From Sphingomonas sp. SCN 67-18 (GTDB lineage Bacteria; Pseudomonadota; Alphaproteobacteria; Sphingomonadales; Sphingomonadaceae): 51,774 nt of DNA. The DNA is taken from assembly GCF_001724715.1 (NCBI RefSeq), contig NZ_MEFG01000015.1, forward strand, positions 1-51,774, in the 5' to 3' direction. The notes beneath the pieces were generated by a model, which made no database searches, was not told where the DNA came from, and was given only the letters and a program-made list of their open reading frames with translations. Shown here in pieces: positions 34,665 to 43,179 of the stretch (within the stretch, counting starts at the first letter, position 1; each line of letters starts with the position of its first letter). Both the position numbers and the translations under genes were made by a program.

Positions 34665-36347
34665 TCAGCGCGTGCCGGTCAACACATGGTTGCCGGCCAT
34701 CCAGTCCATCAGCGCGGCCTCGGTCATCGGCCGCGCAATCGCATAGCCCTGGATGATGTCGCAGCCCATGGCGGCCAGCATGGTGCGCTGGGACGGATGC
34801 TCCACCCCTTCCGCCACCACCTCATAACCCAGCCCGTGGATCAGCCCGATCACGGAATGGACAAGAGTGCGGGCGCGTTCCGAATCGATGATGTCGGCGA
34901 TCAGGCTGCGGTCGATCTTGACCCGGTCGATCGGCAGTTCGCGCAAGCGTGACAGGTTGGAGAAGCCGGTGCCGAAATCATCCACCGCCACCGTTGCCCC
35001 TTCGGCGCGGAGGCGGGCGATCTCCGCCAGCACGGCATCGCCGCAATGCATGGCGAGCGTCTCGGTGATCTCCAGCTCCAGCAGCCGGGCCGGGGCGGCG
35101 CTGCGCGTCATCGCCTCGCGGACCCGGGCGAAGAATTCCGGCCGCGCGATCTGGCGCGGGCTGACGTTCACCGCCAGCCGCTGCTCCACACCGGCCGCAT
35201 CCCAGCGCGCCAGCGCGGCGGCAACGGCGTCGATGGCCCATTCGCCGATCTCGTGGATCAGCCCGCATTCCTCCGCACGGCCGATGAAACTGTCCGGCGC
35301 CTGCGTGCCGCGCGCCGGATGCTCCCAGCGGAGCAGCGCCTCGGCGGCGATCATCCGGCCGCTCTTCAGGTCGATCTGCGGCTGATAAAGCAGCGCGAAC
35401 TCGTCCCGGTCCAGCGCCAGGCGCAGGTCGGTTTCCAGCTGGACGTTGTCTGCCAGCCGCTCGGCCAATGTTTCGCTGAACACCTTGGCCTGGCCGCGCC
35501 CCGATTCCTTGGCGTGATACATGGCGACATCGGCCGCCCGCATCAGATCGGTCAGCGCCCGGCCATGGGCGGGGCGCAGCGCGACGCCGATAGAGGCGCT
35601 GATCTGCGCCTCCTGCCCGGCAAGGTCGAAAGGCTCGGCAATGGCGTAGAGCACCCGGCGCGCCAGCCGTTCCGCCTCATCCCGATCGGAGATCTGCGGG
35701 AAGAAGATGGTGAACTCGTCGCCCGCCAGCCGCCCGATCAGCGGATCGCGCGCGAAGCGACCGGGGCGGCCGGGATCATTCTCCACCACCGCGCGCAGGC
35801 GGTTGGCCACCTTGGCGAGCAGCTGGTCGCCCTGGGCATGGCCAAGACCGTCATTGACCGCCTTGAAGCTGTCGAGATCGATAAACAGCAGCGCGGACAG
35901 CGTGTCGTCCGGCAATTCCCGCAGCACCCGGCCGACCTCGCGGCGAAAATTGGTCCGGTTGGCGAGCGCCGTCACCGGATCGAACATGGCGAGGGTGTGG
36001 ACGCTGTCCAGGTTCAGCCGTACCTGAGAGAGCAGCCCGTCCAGCGCATTGGCAAGATCGGGCAGATTTTCCGAAACCGCGTCCGGCGTGGGCGAGACAA
36101 GATCGCCATGCGCCGCCTGCGATAGCCGCTCAATCGCCGCATCCACCGATTCGGCGACGGAGGCGACCGACCGTTCCGCCGATGCCCAGCTCATCACCGC
36201 GCAGACGATGGCGACGATCAACGCACGGCTGATGTCCGCGGCGGACATGCCCGCGCCGGCACCGGCAATAAGGGCGAGGATGAATGCGACTGCGCCGACG
36301 CAAAAGGCGAATGCTATCGCCCTGCTTTTCAGCGAAATTCCTTCCAT
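34665..36347 (-). CDS. Membrane GGDEF-EAL protein (cyclic di-GMP turnover)
   Basis: A 560-residue inner-membrane signalling protein. Two N-terminal helices (about 6-30 and 36-54) carry a short linker, then a GGDEF domain whose signature reads LAGDEF (Ala for the first Gly), then an EAL domain with EALLRWEHP, ETLAMH and DDFGTGFSNLSRL. The EAL motifs look complete, so phosphodiesterase activity is likely; the AGDEF variant may be active as a cyclase or only bind GTP. No periplasmic sensor domain is seen. ATG 36347 is chosen; ATG 36374 would add nine residues. Confidence 0.92.
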   Translation of the reverse strand: MEGISLKSRAIAFAFCVGAVAFILALIAGAGAGMSAADISRALIVAIVCAVMSWASAERSVASVAESVDAAIERLSQAAHGDLVSPTPDAVSENLPDLANALDGLLSQVRLNLDSVHTLAMFDPVTALANRTNFRREVGRVLRELPDDTLSALLFIDLDSFKAVNDGLGHAQGDQLLAKVANRLRAVVENDPGRPGRFARDPLIGRLAGDEFTIFFPQISDRDEAERLARRVLYAIAEPFDLAGQEAQISASIGVALRPAHGRALTDLMRAADVAMYHAKESGRGQAKVFSETLAERLADNVQLETDLRLALDRDEFALLYQPQIDLKSGRMIAAEALLRWEHPARGTQAPDSFIGRAEECGLIHEIGEWAIDAVAAALARWDAAGVEQRLAVNVSPRQIARPEFFARVREAMTRSAAPARLLELEITETLAMHCGDAVLAEIARLRAEGATVAVDDFGTGFSNLSRLRELPIDRVKIDRSLIADIIDSERARTLVHSVIGLIHGLGYEVVAEGVEHPSQRTMLAAMGCDIIQGYAIARPMTEAALMDWMAGNHVLTGTR

Positions 36348-36426
36348 TGCTGAATGCTTTTCCTGCTCTAGCATCTGCCGGCGTGCGGTGAATGCCTATT
36401 CATCGCAGGAACTCGTTAAAATACTC

Positions 36427-36981
36427 TCAGGACGCGCCCCTTTTTCGGCGCAATATGATGTACAGCGCGCCCGCTCCGCCATGGCGGGGATGCGCGCCGC
36501 GCACGGCCGCGATCGCGTCGGCATGGCGCGACGCGGCCAGCCAGTCGCCCACCGCGGCGCGGATCGCCCCGCGCACCGGCCCGCCTTCAGCGCGGGCGCG
36601 GGGCGGCTTGCCGGTGACGAGCAGCATCACGCGCGCGCCACCGCGGATGGCCCGCTCAAGCCCGCTGTCCAGCACGGCATAAGCGGACGCGAGCGTATGG
36701 CCGTGCAGGTCGACCGAAAGGTCGGGCGCCACCGTTCCGCGCGCCAGCCGGCGGTCCCAGCCGCCGTCCAGCGTATCGGCCGGGGGTTTCGCCTTCACCG
36801 ATGGCGGCGCGGGCGGCTGGGCACGGGCAGGCGAAGGCGCGCGCACCGCCGCCGGACCGGGAACGGCCTTTGGCCTTGGCGGCTGGATCGCCCGCGCCGC
36901 GCGGCGCTCGATCGGCCGCACGCTGGCAATCACCCGCGCCCACAATGCCCCCTCTTCAGGGCTGAGGGGATGATCCGCCAT
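36427..36981 (-). CDS. Smr/MutS2-C-terminal-domain protein
   Basis: A 184-residue protein with a Pro/Ala-rich N-terminal half and a C-terminal Smr domain, typically a nuclease or nucleic-acid-binding module. Domain signatures are DLHGHTLASAYAVLD (DLHG motif) and LLVTGKPPR where most relatives have TGKG, ending in a GAGALYIILRR strand. It overlaps the 3' end of mltA by 26 bp and lies in the mltA operon. Confidence 0.88.
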   Translation of the reverse strand: MADHPLSPEEGALWARVIASVRPIERRAARAIQPPRPKAVPGPAAVRAPSPARAQPPAPPSVKAKPPADTLDGGWDRRLARGTVAPDLSVDLHGHTLASAYAVLDSGLERAIRGGARVMLLVTGKPPRARAEGGPVRGAIRAAVGDWLAASRHADAIAAVRGAHPRHGGAGALYIILRRKRGAS

Positions 36982-38239
36982 AGCCGGCCTCCGCCTGAAG
37001 CCGCGCTATGATGCCGACGGGCACGAGCAGCAGCGCCGTGCCCCGGCCGGACATGCCGCCGGCAATCGCCCGCGCATCGTCGCCCGCGCCCCAGAATGTA
37101 TCGAAACGATTGGCGCCCTTGATCGCCCCGCCGGTATCCTGCGCCACCCAAAGGCCGGTGCCCTCGACCCGGTCGAGCGAGAGCCACACCGGCGCGCCCA
37201 GCGGCACATATTTCGGGTCGGTGGCGACCGTCGCCCGCCCCGTCACCGGCAGGCCGAGCGCGCCCAGCGGCCCCGGCCCGGTCAGCTCGCGGAAGAAGAC
37301 CACGCTCTTGTTCTCGCGCATCAGCGCCCTGCCCTCCGCCGGGTGGTCGCGCAGCCACTGGATGATGCCCTGCATCGATGCCTGGCCCTTTTCCAGCAGC
37401 CCGCGATCGCGCATCAGCCCGCCGATACCGGTATAGTCCCGCCCGTTCTGGCTGTCGTAACCGATCCGCATCACGCCGCCGTCCGGCAGGCGCAGGCGGC
37501 CGGAACCCTGGATCTGCAGGAAGAACAGCCCGATCGGGTCCGCCGCCCAGGCGATTTCCAGCCCGCGCCCGGCCAAGGCGCCGTCGTCGATGGCGCCGCG
37601 ATCATAATAGGGGACCAGCCGCGCCCCTTCCACCCGGCCGCGCACCGACTTGCCTTTCAGGCCATCGCTGAACGCGCCGAGATCGACATCCACCAGATCG
37701 GCCGGGCGGCGATAGACCGGCACCTCATAGCCCGGCCGGCGGGTGCGCGATCCGGCGATCTCCGGCTCATAATAGCCGGTCGCGAAGGCGATGCCTGATC
37801 CCACCTGAAGGGTTTCGAAATAGCGCCGGAAGAACCCGGCCGCGTCGCCGTCAGCCCACGCCGCCGCCGCGTCGCAGGCCGTGCGCCAGTCTTCGGGCCG
37901 GGTGAGGCGCGAGGCGTCCTGCCGCTTGAGCAAGGCAGGGCAGCTGATGCGGAACGCCTGCAGCGCAAGCGCGGATTGCCTGGCGTCGAAGGGCAGGCTG
38001 GAAACCAGCGGGCCCTTGACGAAACCGGCGTCCCGCCCGTCCGCCGCCTGTGCGGAGGGCGCAGGGGCGGGCTGCGCCGGCATGGGCGTTGCCGGCGTGG
38101 GCCGCGCAGGTGCAGGCGCGTGCACGGGCGGCTGGGCCGGGGCCGGAGCAGGCGTTGCGCCGGGGGGAACGATGCGGGTGGAGCAGGCGGCAAGGCCGAG
38201 CATGGCGGCCATCGCCGCCGCCCGGGCGATCCGGCTCAC
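36956..38239 (-). CDS. mltA: Membrane-bound lytic transglycosylase A (lipoprotein)
   Basis: Outer-membrane lipoprotein that cuts peptidoglycan with 1,6-anhydro ring formation. The 427 residues have a lipobox LAAC (Cys around 19), a long Pro/Ala linker, the MltA barrel domain (TGYYEPEIAGSRTR, LFFLQIQGSG) and the C-terminal 3D domain with AQDTGGAIKGANRFDTFWG, which holds the catalytic aspartates. GTG 38239 overlaps the Tim44-like stop (GTGA) and gives a proper signal peptide. A longer upstream frame is rejected, because it would bury the lipobox. Confidence 0.93.
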   Translation of the reverse strand: MSRIARAAAMAAMLGLAACSTRIVPPGATPAPAPAQPPVHAPAPARPTPATPMPAQPAPAPSAQAADGRDAGFVKGPLVSSLPFDARQSALALQAFRISCPALLKRQDASRLTRPEDWRTACDAAAAWADGDAAGFFRRYFETLQVGSGIAFATGYYEPEIAGSRTRRPGYEVPVYRRPADLVDVDLGAFSDGLKGKSVRGRVEGARLVPYYDRGAIDDGALAGRGLEIAWAADPIGLFFLQIQGSGRLRLPDGGVMRIGYDSQNGRDYTGIGGLMRDRGLLEKGQASMQGIIQWLRDHPAEGRALMRENKSVVFFRELTGPGPLGALGLPVTGRATVATDPKYVPLGAPVWLSLDRVEGTGLWVAQDTGGAIKGANRFDTFWGAGDDARAIAGGMSGRGTALLLVPVGIIARLQAEAGYGGSSPQP

Positions 38240-38886
38240 GCGGCCTCGGACGTTTCGGTCAGGATCCAGTTGGGGTCCTTGTCGCGCACGTTGCGGCTGA
38301 ACGTCCACACGTCATGCGTCGGCACGGCGTCGTTCAGCGATCCCGCGATCACCCGGCCCTCTGTATCGCGCGTGACCGCCGCGATATCGGCATCGAACCG
38401 TACCGTGATATTGGCCATCTTGCCGTCCATCCCGGCGGCGGAAATCACCGCCTTCTCGATGGAGACGAGGCGGTTGTCCAGCACCTCGCCGGCTTCCTTG
38501 CGGGCGGCGATCGCCTCGACGAAGGAGGCGTGCACATCCTCGTCGGTCAGCCAGCGCAATTCCTCTTCGTCGCCCTTCCAATAGGCTTCCAGGACCATGC
38601 GATAGGCCGCCTTGGCGCCGTCCAGGAACCGCGCGACATCGAAGCCGCTGTCCGCCGCGATCACCGCGCGCACGCCGATGCCGGCCGCCGGCTCGATAAC
38701 CGTGTCGGGGATGACGGCGGGTTCCGGCGCCTGCTCGGGCAGGCCGCGCGCGGACGGCGCGGTCGCCAGCCGTTCCTCGGCCGGTTTCGGCAATGACTGC
38801 TCATGCCCGCTGCGCTTGCCGAGCACCATATAGAGGCGCAGCGCCAGAAATGCCGCCACCATCGCGAGAAGAACGATTCCGACCAC
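38236..38886 (-). CDS. Tim44/TimA-domain membrane-anchored protein
   Basis: An ~216-residue protein with one N-terminal transmembrane helix, a Pro-rich linker, and a C-terminal Tim44-like domain (FLDGAKAAYRMVLEAYWKGDEEEL, then MANITVRFDADI and VPTHDVWTFSRNV). In alphaproteobacteria TimA is an inner-membrane protein tied to preprotein or lipid-related complexes. It faces secB divergently, a conserved neighbour pair. GTG 38886 has GGAGG 4 nt upstream; GTG 38904 would add six residues and is the alternative start. Confidence 0.88.
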   Translation of the reverse strand: MVGIVLLAMVAAFLALRLYMVLGKRSGHEQSLPKPAEERLATAPSARGLPEQAPEPAVIPDTVIEPAAGIGVRAVIAADSGFDVARFLDGAKAAYRMVLEAYWKGDEEELRWLTDEDVHASFVEAIAARKEAGEVLDNRLVSIEKAVISAAGMDGKMANITVRFDADIAAVTRDTEGRVIAGSLNDAVPTHDVWTFSRNVRDKDPNWILTETSEAA

Positions 38887-39092
38887 TTGACCTCCAATAC
38901 GCACAGGCGCGGCCCAACATAGGCGCTGACGCGCGATGATTCAAATGATCCGGCGGATTCTTCGCGCGCGGCCTGCGGAATCTTCACGAGCATTGTCGTT
39001 GGCATTGCCCTTGCTCCGCGCGCCTGCTAGTCGCGCGCCGCGTGGCCATGCCCGTCATGGCCGATCCCTTCCTGATGAAAAGGTTGCTTGCA

Positions 39093-39605
39093 ATGGCCGA
39101 AAACGCTGACACGCCCGAAACGGGTGCGGCTCTCCCCAATGGCGAAGACACGATGCCCCAGGTCGGCGTTATCTCGCAATATGTGAAGGACTTGTCGTTC
39201 GAGAACCCGAACGCGCCGGCCGTCTATCAGTGGCAGGGCCAGCCGCGCATCGACGTTCAGTTCAACATCGCCTCCAACAAGGTGGCGGACGACGTTTATG
39301 AGGTGGTTCTGAAGATCGACGTGAAGGCCGAGGCGGACGACAAGACCGCCTTCCGGGTCGAGCTTTCCTATGCCGGCCTGTTCGGCCTGCGCAACATCCC
39401 GGAAGAGCAGATCCAGCCCTTCCTGTTTGCGGAAGCACCGCGGATCGCCTTCCCCTTCGCCCGCCGCGTGCTGGCCGATGCGGTGCGCGACGGCGGCTTC
39501 CCGCCGCTGATGCTGGAGCCGATCGACTTTGCCGGCCTTTACATGCAGCAGGCGCAGGCCGCCGGCATGGAACCGCAGGGCATAGAGGCCAGCGGCAACG
39601 CCTGA
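39093..39605 (+). CDS. secB: Protein-export chaperone SecB
   Basis: Tetrameric cytoplasmic chaperone that keeps preproteins unfolded and delivers them to SecA. The 170 residues include VISQYVKDLSFENPNAP near the N-terminus, the acidic core (DVYEVVLKIDVKAEADD), SYAGLFGL and the PPLMLEPIDFAGLY motif. ATG 39093 follows AAAAGG; an ATG at 39042 in frame is not supported by family length. Upstream lies the divergent Tim44-like gene; the 3' end runs into the palindrome at 39634. Confidence 0.95.
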   Translation: MAENADTPETGAALPNGEDTMPQVGVISQYVKDLSFENPNAPAVYQWQGQPRIDVQFNIASNKVADDVYEVVLKIDVKAEADDKTAFRVELSYAGLFGLRNIPEEQIQPFLFAEAPRIAFPFARRVLADAVRDGGFPPLMLEPIDFAGLYMQQAQAAGMEPQGIEASGNA

Positions 39606-39633
39606 TCCGGCATTCGCCGTCACCGGCATGGCA

Positions 39634-39704
39634 CGGGCCGGGCCTGACGAAGCCTTTCCTTTTCCCTCCAGAAAGGGGAAAGGAGCTTCGGCGGGCCCGG
39701 CCCG
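39634..39704. repeat. Long GC-rich inverted repeat between secB and murJ
   Basis: An 11-bp perfect outer arm (CGGGCCGGGCC, 39634-39644; complement at 39694-39704), an inner CGAAGC/GCTTCG pair (39648-39653 and 39685-39690) and CCTTTCC/GGAAAGG (39653-39659 and 39677-39683) form a nearly continuous stem of about 24 bp. There is no T-run. It might end secB mRNA or belong to a dispersed repeat family, together with the element after nirK, which has a similar plan. Confidence 0.7.
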
Positions 39705-39740
39705 CCTGATTCCGGCCGCGAACTGGGGGGCGATCGTCAC

Positions 39741-41339
39741 ATGAACCTGATCCGCGCGACCGGCTCGATCGGCGTCCTGACGCTGGTCAGCCGCGTGCTC
39801 GGTTTCGTGCGCGACATGCTGATGGCGCGCTTCGTTGGCGCCACCTTCGCCTCCGACGCATTTCTGGTCGCCTTCCGGCTGCCCAACATGTTCCGCGCGC
39901 TGTTTGCGGAAGGGGCGTTCACCGCCGCCTTCATCCCCATGTTCAACCGCAAGGTGGCGGAAGAAGGGGGCGATCTGAAGCCGGGGTTGAAGTTCGCCGA
40001 GGACGCGCTCTCGGTGCTGCTGCCCGTGCTGGTGGTCTTCACCATCATCATGCTGGCCGCGGCGACGCCGGTGGTCTGGATCCTTTCGGGCGGGTTCAAC
40101 GGCGTCAGCGCGGCGCAATTCGCCTATGCGGTGGAACTGTCCCGCATCACCTTCCCCTATCTGCTGTTCATCTCGCTGGTCTCGCTGTTCGGCGGTATCC
40201 TGAATTCGATCGGCAAATTCTGGGTGGCGGCCGCCGCGCCCATCCTGCTCAACCTGACGCTGATCGTCGCGCTGCTCGGCTTCAACGGGCCGACCGAGGC
40301 GGACACCGCGCGCGTTCAGGCGATTGCCGTCACCGTCTCCGGCGTGTTGCAGCTCATCTGGCTGATGGCTGCCTGCCGCCGCTCCGGCGTCTCGCTGCGG
40401 GTGCGCCGCCCGCGCCTGTCGCCGGACGTGAAGCGGCTGATGAAGCTGATCCTGCCCGCCGCCGCCGGCGCAGGCGCGGTGCAGATCAACCTGGTGATCT
40501 CGACCGCGCTTGCCGCCGGCCTGCTGGCCGAAGGATCCGTTTCCTACATCTATTATGCCGACCGGCTGAACCAGCTTCCGCTCGGGCTGATCGGCATCGG
40601 TCTCGGCACGGTGCTGCTCCCCACCATCTCGCGCCAGCTTGGCGGCGGGCGGGAGGCAGAGGCGATGGAGACGCAGAATCGCGGCATGGAGCTTGCCCTG
40701 TTCCTCAGCCTGCCGGCCACGGCGGCGCTGATGGTGGCGGCGGTGCCGATCATCCGCACCCTGTTGGAACATGGCGCCTTCACCGCGCATGACACGGTGC
40801 AGAGCGCCTATGCGCTCTCCGCCTTCTCGCTCGGCCTGCCCGCCTATATTCTGGTCAAGGTGCTGACGCCCGGTTTCTACGCGCGGTCGGACACGCGCAC
40901 GCCGGTGCGCTTCGCGATCATCGCCATCGGCGTCAATCTGGTGCTCAACCTGGCGCTGATCCTGCCGCTGAAGCATGTCGGCCCGGCGCTGGCGACGGCA
41001 ATCTCGGCCTGGGTCAACGTGGCGCTGCTCTACCGCGCCCTGCACGGGCGGGGCCATTTCGTGCCCGATGCGCGGCTGCGGCGGCGCGCGGCGCGCCTGC
41101 TGCTGGCGTCAATCATCATGGGCGCGGCGCTCTACGGCATCGACCTGCTGATCGCGCCGATGACCGGTGGGGCGCTGTGGACGCGGATCGGCGGCCTCGC
41201 CATCCTGGTGGGCGGGGGCACCGCCATCTATGCCGCCGCGACCTTCCTGACCGGCGCCTTCACGCTTGCCGACCTGAAGATGCTGACGCGCCGTCGCACC
41301 GTGGACACCGCCGCTGCGGCTGATAAAGGCAAGCCATGA
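39741..41339 (+). CDS. murJ: Lipid II flippase MurJ (MviN)
   Basis: Polytopic inner-membrane protein moving lipid II to the periplasm. The 532 residues begin with [26 protein letters not shown] and [23 protein letters not shown], the strongest MurJ signatures, and show about 14 helices. It overlaps trpS by 4 bp. ATG 39741 matches the family N-terminus. Confidence 0.96.
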   Translation: MNLIRATGSIGVLTLVSRVLGFVRDMLMARFVGATFASDAFLVAFRLPNMFRALFAEGAFTAAFIPMFNRKVAEEGGDLKPGLKFAEDALSVLLPVLVVFTIIMLAAATPVVWILSGGFNGVSAAQFAYAVELSRITFPYLLFISLVSLFGGILNSIGKFWVAAAAPILLNLTLIVALLGFNGPTEADTARVQAIAVTVSGVLQLIWLMAACRRSGVSLRVRRPRLSPDVKRLMKLILPAAAGAGAVQINLVISTALAAGLLAEGSVSYIYYADRLNQLPLGLIGIGLGTVLLPTISRQLGGGREAEAMETQNRGMELALFLSLPATAALMVAAVPIIRTLLEHGAFTAHDTVQSAYALSAFSLGLPAYILVKVLTPGFYARSDTRTPVRFAIIAIGVNLVLNLALILPLKHVGPALATAISAWVNVALLYRALHGRGHFVPDARLRRRAARLLLASIIMGAALYGIDLLIAPMTGGALWTRIGGLAILVGGGTAIYAAATFLTGAFTLADLKMLTRRRTVDTAAAADKGKP

Positions 41340-42352
41340 CACATATGCGTATCGTTTCGGGTATCCAGCCCACCGGCAACCTGCACCTCGGCAACTATCT
41401 GGGCGCGATCCGTAACTGGGTGAAGATGCAGGATGAAAATGCGGCGGCCGGCGGCGACACGCTGTTCTTCCTCGCCGACATGCACGCCATCACCGTCTAT
41501 AACGACCCGGCCTCGCTGACCGCCAATACGCGGGAAATGGCGGCGGCGCTGATCGCGGCGGGCGTCGATCCGGCCAAGGCGGTGCTGTTCAACCAGGCGC
41601 GGGTGCCCGCCCATGCGGAGCTGTGCTGGCTGCTGAACGGCACGGCGCGGATCGGCTGGCTGAACCGGATGACGCAGTTCAAGGAAAAATCCGGCAAGAA
41701 CCGGGAAGGCGCGAGCGTCGGCCTGTTCGCCTATCCGGTGCTGCAGGCCGCCGACGTGCTGCTGTACCAGGCCACCCATGTGCCGGTGGGCGACGACCAG
41801 AAGCAGCATCTGGAACTGGCCCGCGACATCGCCGCCAAGTTCAACACCGATTATGCGCGCGAGGTCTTTACCCTGCCCGATCCGATCATCCCGCCTACCG
41901 CCGCGAGGATCATGAGCCTGCGCGACGGGTCAGCGAAAATGTCGAAGTCGGATTCTTCGGACATGGCGCGGATCAATCTATCGGACGATGCGGACATGGT
42001 GGCGCAGAAGATCCGCAAGGCGAAGACCGATGCCGACCCGTTGCCCGAGGATCCAGCGTTGCTGGCGGACCGGCCGGAGGCGCGCAACCTGGTGGGCATC
42101 CATGCAGCACTGGGCGACGAGACGGCGGCCGACGTGCTGGCCCGCCATGCCGGACAGGGTTTCGGCGCGTTCAAGCCGGCGCTGACCGAGCGGCTGGTCG
42201 AGACGCTTGGCCCGATTCGCACCCGCTTCGAGGCGCTGCGCGCCGAGCCGGCGGAGATCGACCGCATCCTCACCACCGGCGCCGCGCGCGCATCGGCCCT
42301 TGCCAAATCCACGCTCGAGGCCACTTATGCCGCATTGGGGCTTTGCCGCTGA
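41336..42352 (+). CDS. trpS: Tryptophanyl-tRNA synthetase
   Basis: Class Ic aminoacyl-tRNA synthetase charging tRNA-Trp. The 338 residues show the HIGH-like PTGNLHLGNYLGA and the KMSKSDSSD loop, with GDDQKQHLELARDIA between. Length agrees with the bacterial enzyme. The ATG 41336 overlaps the murJ stop by 4 bp, so the two are one operon. Confidence 0.97.
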   Translation: MTHMRIVSGIQPTGNLHLGNYLGAIRNWVKMQDENAAAGGDTLFFLADMHAITVYNDPASLTANTREMAAALIAAGVDPAKAVLFNQARVPAHAELCWLLNGTARIGWLNRMTQFKEKSGKNREGASVGLFAYPVLQAADVLLYQATHVPVGDDQKQHLELARDIAAKFNTDYAREVFTLPDPIIPPTAARIMSLRDGSAKMSKSDSSDMARINLSDDADMVAQKIRKAKTDADPLPEDPALLADRPEARNLVGIHAALGDETAADVLARHAGQGFGAFKPALTERLVETLGPIRTRFEALRAEPAEIDRILTTGAARASALAKSTLEATYAALGLCR

Positions 42353-42458
42353 TCCGCAACTGCCGACGATAGCGGGCGTTCAACCGTTATTCAGGCATCG
42401 CGGCGCACCATCGGCAAAGGTCGCTAAGGCATTTATTGCAATCGGAAGGTTCCGGGTC

Positions 42459-43127
42459 ATGACGGCGTCGAAGAAAATCCTTTCACTGGTCGTTCCCGTG
42501 GCGCTGCTGTCGCTCGGCGCGTGCGCGACGCCCTTCAAGGCGAATGTGGCGCGGTTCCAGGCGATGCCCGCCCCGCAGGGCCAGAGCTTCACCGTGCAGG
42601 CGAGCGACATGAAGCTGCAGGGCGGCCTGGAATTCGCGCACTATGCCGATCTCGTCACCCGCAAGATGGTGGCCCAGGGCTATCAGCCCGCCGCCAGCCC
42701 GCGCGATGCGACGCTGCTGGTCACGCTCGACTATGAAGTCGACAACGGCCGCGAGCGGGTCGAATCCGCGCCGGGCACCGGCTTCGGCTTCGGCTATGCC
42801 GACCCGTTCTACCGGCCGTGGTACGGCCGCTGGGGGCCGCGCCGCGCCTATCGCTACGGCTGGTACGATCCGTTCATGTTCGGCCCGCCCTACAGCTATG
42901 ACGTGAGCAGCTACACCATCTACACCAGCGAGCTGGACATGCGGATCGACCGGACCGCCGACGGCCAGCGCCTGTTCGAGGGCAAGGCCAAGGCCCTGTC
43001 GCGCGACGACGACCTGACCCGGCTGGTGCCGAACCTGATCGACGCGATGTTCACCGGATTCCCGGGCAATTCGGGCGAGACGGTGCGGATCACCGTGGCG
43101 CCGGAAGAAGGCGCCCGCCGCCGCTGA
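42459..43127 (+). CDS. Putative lipoprotein, DUF4136-like
   Basis: A 222-residue protein with a lipobox (LLSLGACA, Cys around 21), then a globular domain with LEFAHYADLVTRKMVAQGYQPA and a final lipocalin-sized region, interrupted by an aromatic, Arg/Tyr/Pro-rich segment (about 105-150) of low complexity. This is the arrangement of DUF4136 outer-membrane lipoproteins. Function unknown. ATG 42459 has GGAAGG upstream. The trpS-proximal 105 bp are the only promoter space. Confidence 0.8.
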   Translation: MTASKKILSLVVPVALLSLGACATPFKANVARFQAMPAPQGQSFTVQASDMKLQGGLEFAHYADLVTRKMVAQGYQPAASPRDATLLVTLDYEVDNGRERVESAPGTGFGFGYADPFYRPWYGRWGPRRAYRYGWYDPFMFGPPYSYDVSSYTIYTSELDMRIDRTADGQRLFEGKAKALSRDDDLTRLVPNLIDAMFTGFPGNSGETVRITVAPEEGARRR

Positions 43128-43136
43128 AAAGGATGA

Positions 43137-43170
43137 CGCCCGGCCCCGGCCAATCGCGCCGGGCCGGGCG
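43137..43170. terminator. Hairpin between convergent lipoprotein gene and dnaA
   Basis: CGCCCGGCCC (43137-43146) is perfectly complementary to GGGCCGGGCG (43161-43170) with a 14-nt loop. It lies between two converging genes and could end either transcript, but lacks a T-run on both sides. Confidence 0.45.
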
Positions 43171-43179
43171 GGTCCGCTC

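Noticed and set aside
39042-39092. Longer secB starting at ATG 39042
   Set aside because: The additional 17 residues have no family match, and the start at 39093 has a fitting ribosome site and length.
39634-39704. Canonical intrinsic terminator of secB
   Set aside because: The stem is strong, but neither strand has a T-run after it.
39027-41057. 676-codon open frame antisense to secB and murJ
   Set aside because: In GC-rich DNA the antisense frame in codon register seldom has stops. The translation is rich in Arg, Gly and His with no domain, and both genes beneath it are unmistakable.
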